64,000 nt of DNA, taken from Mesobacterium_A hydrothermale (lineage in GTDB: Bacteria > Pseudomonadota > Alphaproteobacteria > Rhodobacterales > Rhodobacteraceae). Each line of letters opens with the position of its first letter. Position 1 is the stretch's first letter. Of the stretch, positions 16,751 to 26,996 are shown piece after piece. Under the pieces are notes generated by a model. The model searched no databases. It worked only from the letters and a program-made list of their open reading frames with translations, and was not told where the DNA came from. The translations under genes were made by a program, and so were the position numbers. The stretch lies in NCBI RefSeq assembly GCF_035818635.1, contig NZ_JAYLLH010000018.1, forward strand, positions 24,890 through 88,889, in the 5' to 3' direction.

Positions 16751-19273
16751 TTGATCCGCTTCATCCTTTCCTTCCTTGGCTCGATCTTCAGCGTTGTGAC
16801 GTTGGGGCTGATGATGGTTGCGCTGACCATCGGTGCGATTTTCTGGATGTACGGCCGCGATCTGCCCAGCCATGAAAGCCTGGCCCAATACACGCCGCCC
16901 ACGATCAGCCGGATCTATTCGGTACAGGGCCGGATCATCGACGAATTCGCCCAGGAACGCCGCCTGTTCACCCCTGCCGATGAAATTCCGGACCTTGTGA
17001 AACAGGCCTTCATTTCGGCGGAAGACAAGAATTTCTACCAGCACAAGGGCTATGACCTGATGGGCATCGCCGCCGCAGCCTTTGATGCGGTGAAATCGCG
17101 CGGCTCGAACGTGCGGGGTGCGTCGACCATCACCCAGCAGGTGATGAAGAACTTCCTGCTGTCCGGCGACCGCCGGGTCGAACGCAAGATCAAGGAAATC
17201 ATCCTGGCCAGCCGCGTGGAAGAGGCGCTGTCCAAAGACAAGATCCTGGAACTTTATCTGAACGAGATCTTCCTCGGCCAGAACTCGTACGGGGTGACCG
17301 CTGCGGCGCAGACCTACTTCAACAAGTCCCTGTCGGAACTGGCCCCGCACGAAGCCGCGATGCTGGCGTCGCTGCCCAAGGCGCCGGGCGATTATCACCC
17401 GGTGCGTCGCAAGCAGCGTCTGACCGATCGCCGCAATTTCGTGCTGAAAGAGATGTACGAGAACGGCTATATCACCAAGGCCGTTTATGAATCCGAGCGG
17501 CAGCAGCCGCTGCGCTCGGTCCAGAATGGCGATTTCGAGCCGTTCCAGCAGCAACTTCCGCCGCGCGACTATTTCACCGATGAAATCCGTCGCCAACTCA
17601 GCCGCGACTTCGGCGAGGGCGAATTCTTCTCGGGCGGGTTCAGCGTGCGCGCCACGGTCGACCCGGAAATGCAGGTTCTGGCCGCACGATCGTTGCGCAA
17701 GGCGCTGGAAGATTACGACCGCAGCCTGGGCCGCTGGCGCGGCACCGGCAAGGAAATCGACGTTGCCGCGCTGGATGACGAAGACAGCTGGCGCGCAGCG
17801 CTGGCCGAGGTGCGCGTCGCCCGCGACATTGATCTTGACGGCGTCTGGCACGTCGCCGTGGTACGCGAGGTCGGCGATCAGTCGATGCGCTTGCTGATCG
17901 AAGACGTGCAAGAGTCCGAGGCAGAACCGTTCGTCGTGCCGCGCAAGGACATTGCCTGGATGAAGGGCAGCTTCAAGGACAACTTCAAGCCCGGCGACGT
18001 GGTGCATGTGCGCCGCATGACGACGGGCAATGACGGGCAGGGCGATTTCATCCGCTGGACGCTGCGGCAGGTGCCGCAAGTGCAGGGCGGTTTCATGGCG
18101 ATGGACGTGAACAACGGCCGCGTGATCGCGATGCAGGGCGGCTTCAGCTATCAGAACTCGGTCTTCAACCGTGCAACGCAGGCGATGCGCCAGCCGGGCT
18201 CCAGCTTCAAGCCCTTCGTCTATGCGTCGGCGCTGGACAGCGGCTATTCCCCGGCCACCATCGTGATCGACGCCCCGATCGAAATCGACACGCCGCAGGG
18301 AGTCTGGCGACCCAAGAACGCCAGCAACCAATATTATGGCCCAACCCCGTTGCGCACCGGGATCGAACGGTCGCGGAACCTGATGACCATCCGCCTTGCG
18401 CAAGAGGTGGGGATGGACGTGGTCGGCGCCTATGCCGAACGGTTCGGCGTCTACGAACACCTGTCGCCGGTGCTGGCCAACGCGCTGGGAAGCCAGGAAA
18501 CCACGCTTTACCGCATGGTTGCGGCCTATGCGATGTTCGCCAACGGCGGCGAACGGGTAGAGCCCACGCTGGTCGACCGCGTGCAGGACCGGTTCGGCCA
18601 GACCGTTTATCGTCACGACCGTCGCGAATGCCTCGATTGCGAAAACCCCGCCATCCCGCGCGACCTGAGCCCGCAGATCGTATCGCATCGCGAACGGGTG
18701 ATGGACCCGGTGACCGCCTATCAGCTGACCTCGATGATGCAAGGCGTGGTGCAGCGCGGCACCGCCTCGGGCACGGTCAAGCTGCCGGTGCCGACCGCGG
18801 GCAAGACCGGCACCACCAACGATGCCAAGGACGTCTGGTTCATCGGCTTCACCTCGAACATCGTGGCGGGCTGCTACATTGGCTATGACCAGCCGAAATC
18901 GCTGGGCCGCGGCGCGTCGGGCGGCGGCATGTGTGGGCCGGTGTTCCAGCGTTTCATGACCGAGGCGATCCAGAAATACGGCGGTGGCCGGTTCAAGGTG
19001 CCGACGGCTTGCATGTTCATCAACATCGACCGCTATACCGGGGCCCGCCTGTCGGATTCCGCCAGCGGCCCGAACGTCGTGTCGGAATGTTTCCGTGATG
19101 GCGAAGAGCCGATCTTTGGCATCCAGTTCGACGGCGGGTTCGCCATGGGTGGGAATTTCGACATCATTCAGCATGACGCTCAGGGCCAGGAAGTCACCAC
19201 AACCACCGGCAAGCGCGTCACCGTCGGCCCCAAGGCGAGCTTTGGCTCGCTCAGCTCGGGCGGGCTGTACTAA
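16751..19273 (+). CDS. Penicillin-binding protein 1A, bifunctional transglycosylase/transpeptidase
   Basis: An 840-aa class A penicillin-binding protein that polymerises and cross-links peptidoglycan at the inner membrane. An N-terminal membrane anchor (about residues 4-34) is followed by the glycosyltransferase domain with FISAEDKNFYQHKG (catalytic Glu91), an OB-like insert, and the transpeptidase domain with S484-S-F-K487 and KTGTT (Lys685). The start is read as the TTG at 16751 (MIRFILSFLGS), with AAAGGG about 10 bases before it. No ATG fits, and the open frame further upstream reads non-coding sequence. Length and motif order are complete. Confidence 0.95.
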   Translation: MIRFILSFLGSIFSVVTLGLMMVALTIGAIFWMYGRDLPSHESLAQYTPPTISRIYSVQGRIIDEFAQERRLFTPADEIPDLVKQAFISAEDKNFYQHKGYDLMGIAAAAFDAVKSRGSNVRGASTITQQVMKNFLLSGDRRVERKIKEIILASRVEEALSKDKILELYLNEIFLGQNSYGVTAAAQTYFNKSLSELAPHEAAMLASLPKAPGDYHPVRRKQRLTDRRNFVLKEMYENGYITKAVYESERQQPLRSVQNGDFEPFQQQLPPRDYFTDEIRRQLSRDFGEGEFFSGGFSVRATVDPEMQVLAARSLRKALEDYDRSLGRWRGTGKEIDVAALDDEDSWRAALAEVRVARDIDLDGVWHVAVVREVGDQSMRLLIEDVQESEAEPFVVPRKDIAWMKGSFKDNFKPGDVVHVRRMTTGNDGQGDFIRWTLRQVPQVQGGFMAMDVNNGRVIAMQGGFSYQNSVFNRATQAMRQPGSSFKPFVYASALDSGYSPATIVIDAPIEIDTPQGVWRPKNASNQYYGPTPLRTGIERSRNLMTIRLAQEVGMDVVGAYAERFGVYEHLSPVLANALGSQETTLYRMVAAYAMFANGGERVEPTLVDRVQDRFGQTVYRHDRRECLDCENPAIPRDLSPQIVSHRERVMDPVTAYQLTSMMQGVVQRGTASGTVKLPVPTAGKTGTTNDAKDVWFIGFTSNIVAGCYIGYDQPKSLGRGASGGGMCGPVFQRFMTEAIQKYGGGRFKVPTACMFINIDRYTGARLSDSASGPNVVSECFRDGEEPIFGIQFDGGFAMGGNFDIIQHDAQGQEVTTTTGKRVTVGPKASFGSLSSGGLY

Positions 19274-19309
19274 CCACCGAAAGACGCGCCGCACGTTCCA
19301 CGGCGCCCC

Positions 19310-19345
19310 GGCCCAAGCCCGCTTGTCGCGCGGCTTGGGCCTTGC
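19310..19345 (+). terminator. Terminator after the PBP1A gene
   Basis: Arms 19310-19319 and 19332-19341 (GGCCCAAGCC / GGCTTGGGCC) form a perfect 10-bp stem with a 12-base loop, followed by TTGC rather than a long U-run. It ends 40 bases before prfB. Confidence 0.65.
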
Positions 19346-19384
19346 TATCAGGCACATCTGAAACTTCAGACGGAAATACCGGAC

Positions 19385-20506
19385 ATGCGTGCAGAAACCG
19401 AAAACACCGTGGCAAGAATCGAAAAATCGCTGGAGCTTCTGGCCCAGCGGCTTGGCGACACCGCGCAGCACCGGCTGGAGGAATTCAACGCCCGCGTCGA
19501 AGATCCCGACCTGTGGAACGACCCCGCCGCCGCGCAAAAGCTGATGCGCGAACGCCAGTCGCTGGTCGATGCGATGGACACCTACCAGTCGATCAGGCAA
19601 GAGCTGTCCGACAATGTCGAATTGATCGAACTGGGCGAGATGGAAGACGACGCAGAGGTCGTGGCAGAGGCAGAGGCCGCGCTGACCGCGCTCGCCGACA
19701 AGGCCGCCACCAAGGAACTCGAAGCGCTCCTGGACGGCGAAAGCGACGCCAACGACGCGTTCCTGGAAATCAAGGCAGGCGCCGGCGGGACCGAAGCCTG
19801 CGACTGGGCCTCGATGCTGGCGCGGATGTATGTCCGCTGGGCCGAACGCCGCGGGTTCGAGGTCGAGCTTCAGGAAGAACAGGCCGGCGCCGAGGCCGGG
19901 ATCAAATCGGCGACCTACCAGATCAAGGGCCACAACGCCTATGGCTGGCTGAAATCCGAAAGCGGCACCCATCGCCTTGTGCGCATTTCGCCGTTTGGCA
20001 AGGGCACCCGCGAAACCAGCTTTGCCGCCGTTGGCGCCTATCCGGTGATCGACGACAACATCGAGATCGAGGTGAACCCGGCCGACATCCGCATCGACAC
20101 GTTCCGCAGTTCCGGCGCGGGCGGTCAGCACGTCAACACCACCGACTCGGCCGTTCGGATCACGCACCACCCGACAGGTATCGTGGTGACCAGTTCTGAA
20201 AAATCGCAGCACCAGAACCGCGACATCGCGATGAAGGCACTGAAATCCCGCCTCTACCAGATGGAGCTCGATCGTCGCAGCGCCGAGGTCAACGCCCTGC
20301 ACGAAGCCAAGGGCGATGCCGGTTGGGGCAACCAAATCCGGTCGTATGTCCTGCAACCCTACCAGATGGTCAAGGACCTGCGGACCAACGTCGAAACCTC
20401 TGATACGCAAGGGGTTCTTGACGGCGACCTTGACCCGTTCATGGCCGCGACCCTGGCCCAGAAGGTGGCCGGCAAATCCCGCGCCGACGCCCGCGGCACG
20501 GACTGA
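19385..20506 (+). CDS. prfB: Peptide chain release factor 2
   Basis: A 373-aa class I release factor that reads UGA and UAA stop codons and triggers peptide release. The RF2-type anticodon tripeptide Ser202-Pro203-Phe204 is present, as is the peptidyl-transfer motif GAGGQH (Gly246-Gly247-Gln248). Translation is continuous from the ATG at 19385, so the programmed +1 frameshift that regulates prfB in E. coli is absent here. The N-terminal helical domain runs to about residue 110. Confidence 0.97.
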   Translation: MRAETENTVARIEKSLELLAQRLGDTAQHRLEEFNARVEDPDLWNDPAAAQKLMRERQSLVDAMDTYQSIRQELSDNVELIELGEMEDDAEVVAEAEAALTALADKAATKELEALLDGESDANDAFLEIKAGAGGTEACDWASMLARMYVRWAERRGFEVELQEEQAGAEAGIKSATYQIKGHNAYGWLKSESGTHRLVRISPFGKGTRETSFAAVGAYPVIDDNIEIEVNPADIRIDTFRSSGAGGQHVNTTDSAVRITHHPTGIVVTSSEKSQHQNRDIAMKALKSRLYQMELDRRSAEVNALHEAKGDAGWGNQIRSYVLQPYQMVKDLRTNVETSDTQGVLDGDLDPFMAATLAQKVAGKSRADARGTD

Positions 20507-20644
20507 TCGCCCACTCAGGTTTGGTTTTTCGAATATGTTGCGCTGCGGCGCGGCAGAACAATTATCTTGCGCGCGCCAACATTCCTTTGCTTAGATATGT
20601 CCCGAGAGGACGCAACGTCAGGGCCAAGGGGAGAGGGCGCCGCG

Positions 20645-21451
20645 ATGCCATATACACCAGAGCTGGGGGTCCCCCAACTTGGAGCCGTCAGTGCAGCCAC
20701 ATTCAAGGAAGCCTTGCGCCGGGGTTGGCGCGACTATCGCCGCGCCCGCGGTTTCGCGCTGATCTTTGCCGGGTTCTACGTGCTCAGTGGCTGGTTCATG
20801 CTGTGGCTGACCTGGAGCACCGGCACGACGTTCTGGCTGGTGCTGGCGGCCATCGGTTTTCCGCTGCTGGGTCCTTTCGCCGCCACCGGCTTCTACGACG
20901 TCAGCCGCCGGCTGCAACGCGGCGACGCCACCGACTGGATGCAGATCTTCAGCGTGGTCTGGCGTCAGTCCAAACGTCAGCTGCCGTCGATCAGCGCGGT
21001 GATCGTCTTCGTTTTCCTGTTCTGGTTCTTCCTGGGCCACATGATCTTTGCCCTGTTCCTCGGCCTGTCCACGATGACCAACGTCAGCAGTTCTTTCGGG
21101 GTCTATTTGACCGCCAACGGCCTGACGATGCTTGCCGTGGGCTCGGTGGTCGGTGGTGCCTTCGCGCTGCTGCTCTACATGATCACCGTGCTGTCCCTGC
21201 CGCTGCTGCTGGATCGTGAGGTCGATTTCGTCACCGCGATGATCACCTCGTTCCAATACGTGCTGCGCCATCCGGTGCAGATGATCGGCTGGGGCATTTT
21301 CATTGCGGTCACCACGTTCATCGCGATGATTCCGGCCTTCGTGGGGCTTTGCGTGGTGCTTCCGGTGCTGGGCCACGCCACCTGGCATGTCTACCAGATC
21401 CTCGCCTACGAAACCGCACCCGAGCAAGAGCGGGTGGTTCAACTGGCCTGA
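20645..21451 (+). CDS. DUF2189 family integral membrane protein
   Basis: A 268-aa membrane protein with about six hydrophobic helices, beginning with ALIFAGFYVLSGWFMLWLTW and ending near VGLCVVLPVLGHATWHVY. The family signature region near WRDYRRARGFALIFAGFYV and PLLGPFAATGFYDVSRRLQ matches DUF2189. No catalytic function is known for the family. The ATG at 20645 follows AGGGGAGAGGGCG at usable distance. The upstream frame (from 20567) lacks family similarity. It stands alone on the plus strand between prfB and the leftward Rieske group. Confidence 0.82.
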   Translation: MPYTPELGVPQLGAVSAATFKEALRRGWRDYRRARGFALIFAGFYVLSGWFMLWLTWSTGTTFWLVLAAIGFPLLGPFAATGFYDVSRRLQRGDATDWMQIFSVVWRQSKRQLPSISAVIVFVFLFWFFLGHMIFALFLGLSTMTNVSSSFGVYLTANGLTMLAVGSVVGGAFALLLYMITVLSLPLLLDREVDFVTAMITSFQYVLRHPVQMIGWGIFIAVTTFIAMIPAFVGLCVVLPVLGHATWHVYQILAYETAPEQERVVQLA

Positions 21452-21463
21452 AGCCACCCAGCC

Positions 21464-21525
21464 CCTTTCATCTTTCCGAAAATACTCCGGGGGGCTGGCC
21501 CGACGGGCCAGCGGGGCAGCGCCCC
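21464..21525 (-). repeat. Dispersed hairpin-tail element, copy B (GAGTATTT type)
   Basis: On the minus strand, hairpin 1 (GGGGC-gct-GCCCC, 21513-21525) and hairpin 2 (8-bp GCTGGCCC / GGGCCAGC, 21494-21512) are followed by a tail with CCGGAGTATTTTCGG and AAGATGAAAGG. It lies downstream of the 70-aa gene ending at 21626 and points away from it. Confidence 0.75.
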
Positions 21526-21625
21526 AAGCCCGCATCGGTGCTGCCGCATGCTGTCCCGATGCTGACCAGGTTTGCGGGCCGATGGTCCGCACGCCGCTGT
21601 TCCGGATCATTGGGTTTTCCGGGCC

Positions 21626-21838
21626 TCAGGTCTCGCGCCCCATCGCAACCAGCCGTGCATGCAGCCCCGTGGCGCGGACATCGCCCAGTTCCAGCGCATA
21701 GACATAGGCATGGGTCAGGTAGAACCCCTGCGCAACCGCGCTGTTGGCGTGCTCCCCGGCCTCGGTATAAAGCCCCACCAGTGCCCGCGTGTCGCCACGG
21801 GCATGGGCGGCCAGCAACCGGGCCTCCAGATCGTTCAT
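21626..21838 (-). CDS. Conserved 70-aa protein linked to the Rieske oxygenase
   Basis: A small acidic helical protein (MNDLEARLLAAHARGDTRAL, then GFYLTHAYVYALELGD) with the look of a single TPR-like helical hairpin. Its ATG overlaps the Rieske stop codon (ATGA), so the two are translationally coupled. No function is assigned. The close coupling suggests it assists or accompanies the oxygenase, for example as a binding partner, but the sequence does not show how. Confidence 0.72.
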   Translation of the reverse strand: MNDLEARLLAAHARGDTRALVGLYTEAGEHANSAVAQGFYLTHAYVYALELGDVRATGLHARLVAMGRET

Positions 21839-22992
21839 TCCGCCGCCTGCGCCTGCATGCGATAGCCCTCGACCTGTATCGCCACCCAGTCGTGGAAGCA
21901 ATGGGTCGGCCCGTCCATCGCGGGCGAAAACTTGCCGCCGTCGAAGCCGCTGGCATGGCGCCCGCGCTGCATGCCCTCGACGACAAAGACGTCTTCCTCG
22001 AACACGACCTTCCACTGCGCGGTGTTGCGGGCCCGCAGCGCGGGGTCGGTGTCGGGCACGGAATAGTACAGGTGAATATGCTCTACCGTACGATCCATTC
22101 CTTGCGGTTCCAGGATGATCGCGAAAGCATGATCGCGATGGGTGCCCAGCAGAACGTTTGGATAGACCGCCAGGTATTCCGCCTGTTCGTTCCACTTTTC
22201 ACCGACATCCGGGAAATCGGGAAAGGTGGTGCCGTTGTCGTCGGTCAATTGCCGATAGACCAGCGTTCCCTGACCGGAAAAGGCGCCGGGCTGCTCGATG
22301 TTGTAATGGTCCTCCAGCCTGGAATAGCTGTTCAGCCCGGGATGAACCCAGGGCAGGTGATAGCTCTCGCAATAGTTTTCAACCGCCAGTTTCCAGTTGG
22401 TCTGCACCTCCAGCGTAAACCGGCTGTCCGCACCGCCGTGATACAAGGGAAGGTCGAATTCGCGCCAGCGGTCGATGGCGCCGGCCATCGCCACGTCAAA
22501 GTCCGGCGCATCGCCCGACATGTTGATCCAGACCACGTCCCGCCAGACCTGGCTGCGCACCTCGACCAGTCCCAGCGCGTCACGCTGGATCGCGTCATGG
22601 GTGTTCTGCCCCGGGCCCCCGACATGGGGCGTACTGACCAGCCGGCCCTCGGTGCTGTAGCACCAGCTGTGATAGGGGCACCGGATCGCGCCTTCGATTT
22701 TGCGCGGCTCTTCCACCAGGATCATCCCGCGGTGGCGGCAGATGTTCTGGAAAACCCGTACCGTGCCGTCCTTGCCGCGCAACAGCAGCAGCGGCATGCC
22801 AAGGAAGGTCAGCGGTTTTGCGTCGCCGGGGTCCGGGACGTCCGCTGCCACCGCCAGCCCTGCCCATTGCCGGAACAGCAGCGCCTCGCGTTCTTCGGCA
22901 AAGACCGCGGGATCGGTATAGTGCGCGTTCGGCAATCCCAGCGCGGTGGTGACGGGCTGGCGAACGGCGGAAAGGTCCGTGTTCCGGGACAT
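21835..22992 (-). CDS. Rieske non-haem iron oxygenase, quaternary-ammonium (GbcA/CntA-like) type
   Basis: A 385-aa terminal oxygenase alpha subunit. The Rieske cluster ligands are CRHRG (Cys85, His87) and CPYHSW (Cys105, His108). The mononuclear iron site is in VENYCESYHLPWVHP, with His212 and His217. The bridging residue at 205 is Glu, where naphthalene-type dioxygenases carry Asp. A bridging Glu is known in CntA-type carnitine oxygenase and relatives that act on betaines. A methylated-amine substrate is therefore likely, but which one is not shown. No reductase gene is adjacent. The ATG at 22992 follows AAGGAG. Confidence 0.88.
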   Translation of the reverse strand: MSRNTDLSAVRQPVTTALGLPNAHYTDPAVFAEEREALLFRQWAGLAVAADVPDPGDAKPLTFLGMPLLLLRGKDGTVRVFQNICRHRGMILVEEPRKIEGAIRCPYHSWCYSTEGRLVSTPHVGGPGQNTHDAIQRDALGLVEVRSQVWRDVVWINMSGDAPDFDVAMAGAIDRWREFDLPLYHGGADSRFTLEVQTNWKLAVENYCESYHLPWVHPGLNSYSRLEDHYNIEQPGAFSGQGTLVYRQLTDDNGTTFPDFPDVGEKWNEQAEYLAVYPNVLLGTHRDHAFAIILEPQGMDRTVEHIHLYYSVPDTDPALRARNTAQWKVVFEEDVFVVEGMQRGRHASGFDGGKFSPAMDGPTHCFHDWVAIQVEGYRMQAQAAE

Positions 22993-23095
22993 GGCTGCGC
23001 TCCTTCTGGCTGGGCTCGGAACGAGTCAACGCCAGTTCGCGCCATTTCGATATCTCAGGGGCGACACGGTTTGTCGCGGCGCGACATGGCAAGGA

Positions 23096-23914
23096 TCACG
23101 AGAACGGTTTGCCCACCTGAAGCTGGGTGCGGTGAAACGGCAGAAGGTCTGCCTCGTCGCACAGGCCCGTCGACCGCATGACGCGCAGCTTGTCGGCAAA
23201 GCTGCCATTGATGTATTCGACCACCAGCCGGGCGGCGCGCTTTCCGGTCACCGATTCCCGTGCGGTCCGCGTGGTGTAGCCGACCCAGTAATTGTTGTCG
23301 AAAGACGACTGCCGCGACAGGTAAGTGAAGGAAAAGGTCAGTGCGTTGCGGCGGCTGACCAGCATTGCCACGCCGCCTTCCTGCGGCATGACGAAGCCGC
23401 GGAATTCCCGCGCCTTCGGCGTGGCAGGCAGGCCCTGTTGCACCATCGCCTTCTTCGCCTCGTAGCCGCGCACGAAGGTGTGCTTGTCCTTGCGATAGAT
23501 CTGCACGACGTTCACCACAAAGGTGCCGTTGTCCATGAAACTGCCCCGGGAAAACCGGTACAGACCGCTTGGCATCAGCTCTTCAGACACCGTTTCCGTG
23601 CCGTTGCCCAGGAATTCACGGATCTCTGGGTGGTGAAACAGGTCCGAGGTCAACTCGGCGATTTCGTCGACCGGCTCCAGCAGAATGCGCGCGTCCACAC
23701 CGAAGAACTGACAAATCTTGTACAGCACATCCGGCCGGGGAAAACTTTCCCCGGACAGGTAGCGGTTGAACTGCGTCCGGTTGATCCCAAGGTCGCGGCA
23801 CAGCGCCGAAATTGACGGGGCGACCTTCGAAAGCTGACGCAAATTGGCGCCAAACATGTTGCGCAGATCCGCCGGGCTGGGCATGGCCTGAGGGGCTTTC
23901 CTGGATGCGGTCAT
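23096..23914 (-). CDS. XRE-family transcriptional regulator with a large C-terminal domain
   Basis: A 272-aa protein. Residues about 18-75 are a Cro/CI helix-turn-helix (FGANLRQLSKVAPSISALCRD, then INRTQFNRYLSGESFPRP). The remaining 190 residues form an unclassified domain that may sense a ligand. It lies 103 bases upstream of, and in line with, the Rieske oxygenase gene, so it may control that gene and share its transcript. The ATG at 23914 is preferred over in-frame upstream ATGs because it precedes the conserved-looking HTH by a short leader. Its ribosome site is weak. A palindrome at 24002-24021 may be its operator. Confidence 0.78.
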   Translation of the reverse strand: MTASRKAPQAMPSPADLRNMFGANLRQLSKVAPSISALCRDLGINRTQFNRYLSGESFPRPDVLYKICQFFGVDARILLEPVDEIAELTSDLFHHPEIREFLGNGTETVSEELMPSGLYRFSRGSFMDNGTFVVNVVQIYRKDKHTFVRGYEAKKAMVQQGLPATPKAREFRGFVMPQEGGVAMLVSRRNALTFSFTYLSRQSSFDNNYWVGYTTRTARESVTGKRAARLVVEYINGSFADKLRVMRSTGLCDEADLLPFHRTQLQVGKPFS

Positions 23915-24001
23915 GTGCAATCCACTTCTGGTTGTTGGCTTCTTATCATATCTCGTCAAAGAAGCATAGTTCGCCGCATTTCTGTGAGGCATGGTGCTAT
24001 T

Positions 24002-24021
24002 TGGCGTCATAGTTGACGCCA
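24002..24021. promoter_or_regulatory. Palindromic operator candidate between divergent genes
   Basis: TGGCGTCA and TGACGCCA form perfect 8-bp arms around TAGT. The site lies about 88 bases before the XRE regulator start and 117 before the small protein gene on the other strand. It has the size of a dimer binding site. The assignment to the XRE regulator is a guess from position. Confidence 0.45.
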
Positions 24022-24137
24022 GTTCGACACAAAGATTGCCGGAATTTATACAAATTGCAAGCGTGCGGCCCGGAATCCGAGATATCGCGTGACGCGAGAA
24101 TCTGCACACTCAAACAGATCAAGCTGGGAGCCCGACC

Positions 24138-24458
24138 ATGAAAGTGGAAACCATGTACGGTGTTGTGCTCTGGAGTGACGAGTCCGAACGCAAAGCGGTG
24201 ATCTGGTGCGAAGATCACGGCGAACTGGCGTATTTTTCTGCCAACGATCAATCCGCGCTGTCAGGGATGCCCCTTGACGCAGGGGATCTGATCCAATTTG
24301 ACGTCAGAACAGAGCGCGACCTGCGTCGCGCCCGGAACCTGCGTCTTGTCGGAGAGCGCCAATACCCTGCGATTGCAGAACGATTGACGGGCCGCACAGG
24401 GCAAAGGCCAACCGGTGCGGAAAACGTCGTGGCCTTCGCCGGCGCGCCAGGCCGTTAG
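24138..24458 (+). CDS. Small conserved protein with a cold-shock/OB-like pattern
   Basis: A 106-aa protein. The first 75 residues have alternating beta-strand patterns (YGVVLWSDESERKAVIWCED, then GDLIQFDVRTERDLRRARNL) resembling a divergent cold-shock or OB fold, and the rest is a disordered Arg/Gly/Thr-rich tail. No catalytic motif is seen. The ATG at 24138 follows GGGAGCCCGACC. The gene is divergent from the XRE regulator and convergent with ilvH. The fold suggestion is pattern-based and not secure. Confidence 0.6.
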   Translation: MKVETMYGVVLWSDESERKAVIWCEDHGELAYFSANDQSALSGMPLDAGDLIQFDVRTERDLRRARNLRLVGERQYPAIAERLTGRTGQRPTGAENVVAFAGAPGR

Positions 24459-24465
24459 GCCTGGC
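24446..24465. terminator. Bidirectional terminator with the stop codon in its loop
   Basis: GCCAGGCC (24446-24453) and GGCCTGGC (24458-24465) form a perfect 8-bp stem with loop GTTA. The TAG stop of the small plus-strand gene (24456-24458) spans the loop and the first base of the right arm. It also lies just past the end of ilvH from the other side. Confidence 0.6.
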
Positions 24466-24490
24466 ACATCGAACTTGGCTCTGTCCGGCG

Positions 24491-25051
24491 TCAGGCGCCG
24501 CGTGACAGCGCCGCAACGCCAGTGCGCGCGATCTCGATCAGGCCCAGCGGGCGCATCAGGTCGGCAAAAGCATCGATCTTGTCCGGCGTCCCCGTCAGCT
24601 GGAACACAAAGCTTTCCAGCGTCGAATCCACCACATGGGCGCGGAAGATGTCCGCCAGGCGCAGCGCCTCGACCCGCTTGTCGCCCTGGCCGGCCACTTT
24701 CAACAGCGCCAGTTCGCGCTCGACCGAGCCGCCCTCGACGGTCAGGTCATGGACCTCGTGCACCGGCACGATCCGGCCCAACTGCGCCTTGATCTGTTCG
24801 ATGACCTGCGGTGTGCCGGTGGTGACGACGGTGATCCGCGACAGATGACCTTCATGGTCCACCTCTGCCACGGTCAGGCTCTCGATGTTGTAGCCCCGGC
24901 CGGAAAACAGCCCGATGACCCGGGCCAGCACGCCGGCCTCGTTGTCCACGAGGACGGCAATCGTGTGGGTCTCCTGCACATCCGAAAAGGTCGGGCGCAG
25001 GTTATAGGCCGAATGCTTGGTCGAGCCCTTCTTGATCTGTAGCGGCGACAT
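24491..25051 (-). CDS. ilvH: Acetolactate synthase small (regulatory) subunit
   Basis: A 186-aa regulatory subunit of acetohydroxyacid synthase. The N-terminal ACT domain shows TIAVLVDNEAGVLARVIGLFSGRGYNI-type sequence (about residues 30-56), which binds the feedback inhibitor valine. The second half has the typical HVVDSTLESFVFQLTG. It pairs with the large subunit encoded just upstream. The ATG at 25051 gives MSPLQIKKGS and follows GAAGGAAAGACCC. It is separated from ilvB by 123 bases holding copy C of the dispersed element, so the operon carries a hairpin array between its two genes. Confidence 0.96.
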   Translation of the reverse strand: MSPLQIKKGSTKHSAYNLRPTFSDVQETHTIAVLVDNEAGVLARVIGLFSGRGYNIESLTVAEVDHEGHLSRITVVTTGTPQVIEQIKAQLGRIVPVHEVHDLTVEGGSVERELALLKVAGQGDKRVEALRLADIFRAHVVDSTLESFVFQLTGTPDKIDAFADLMRPLGLIEIARTGVAALSRGA

Positions 25052-25089
25052 GGGTCTTTCCTTCGTCGGGGGAAAACGCAGACACTCCC

Positions 25090-25168
25090 GTCTTTGGTTT
25101 TCCAAATACCTTGGGGGGATCGGGGGGCAAAGCCCCCCGACGGGTCGGACAGGCCGCAGGCCTGTCCG
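25090..25168 (-). repeat. Dispersed hairpin-tail element, copy C, inside the ilvB-ilvH operon
   Basis: On the minus strand, a perfect 10-bp hairpin (25146-25168, loop 3) and a 7-bp hairpin GGGGGGC/GCCCCCC (25122-25138, loop 3) are followed by a tail CCCCCAAGGTATTTGG and AAAACCAAAGAC. It begins seven bases after the ilvB stop and ends 38 bases before the ilvH start. Confidence 0.8.
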
Positions 25169-25174
25169 AAATCA

Positions 25175-26929
<1,755 letters not shown>

Positions 26930-26965
26930 CGCTTCACTCCACCTACGACGTCATTTCAATTGCGC

Positions 26966-26996
26966 AATAAAAAGCCCCCGAGGATCAGTCGGGGGC
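26966..26996 (-). terminator. ilv attenuator terminator
   Basis: On the minus strand GCCCCCGA, a 7-base loop and TCGGGGGC are followed directly by TTTTTATT, a textbook rho-independent terminator. It lies upstream of ilvB rather than after a gene, 37 bases before the start codon. This marks it as a regulated attenuator. Confidence 0.9.

Noticed and set aside
19385..19480. Programmed frameshift in prfB
   Set aside because: The reading frame is continuous from the ATG with no early in-frame UGA, so frameshift autoregulation is absent.
16745..20410. A 1221-codon open frame on the minus strand
   Set aside because: It lies antisense to PBP1A and prfB, is rich in His/Arg/Gly/Val in the way of GC-rich shadow frames, and has no motif. 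The plus-strand genes have complete families.
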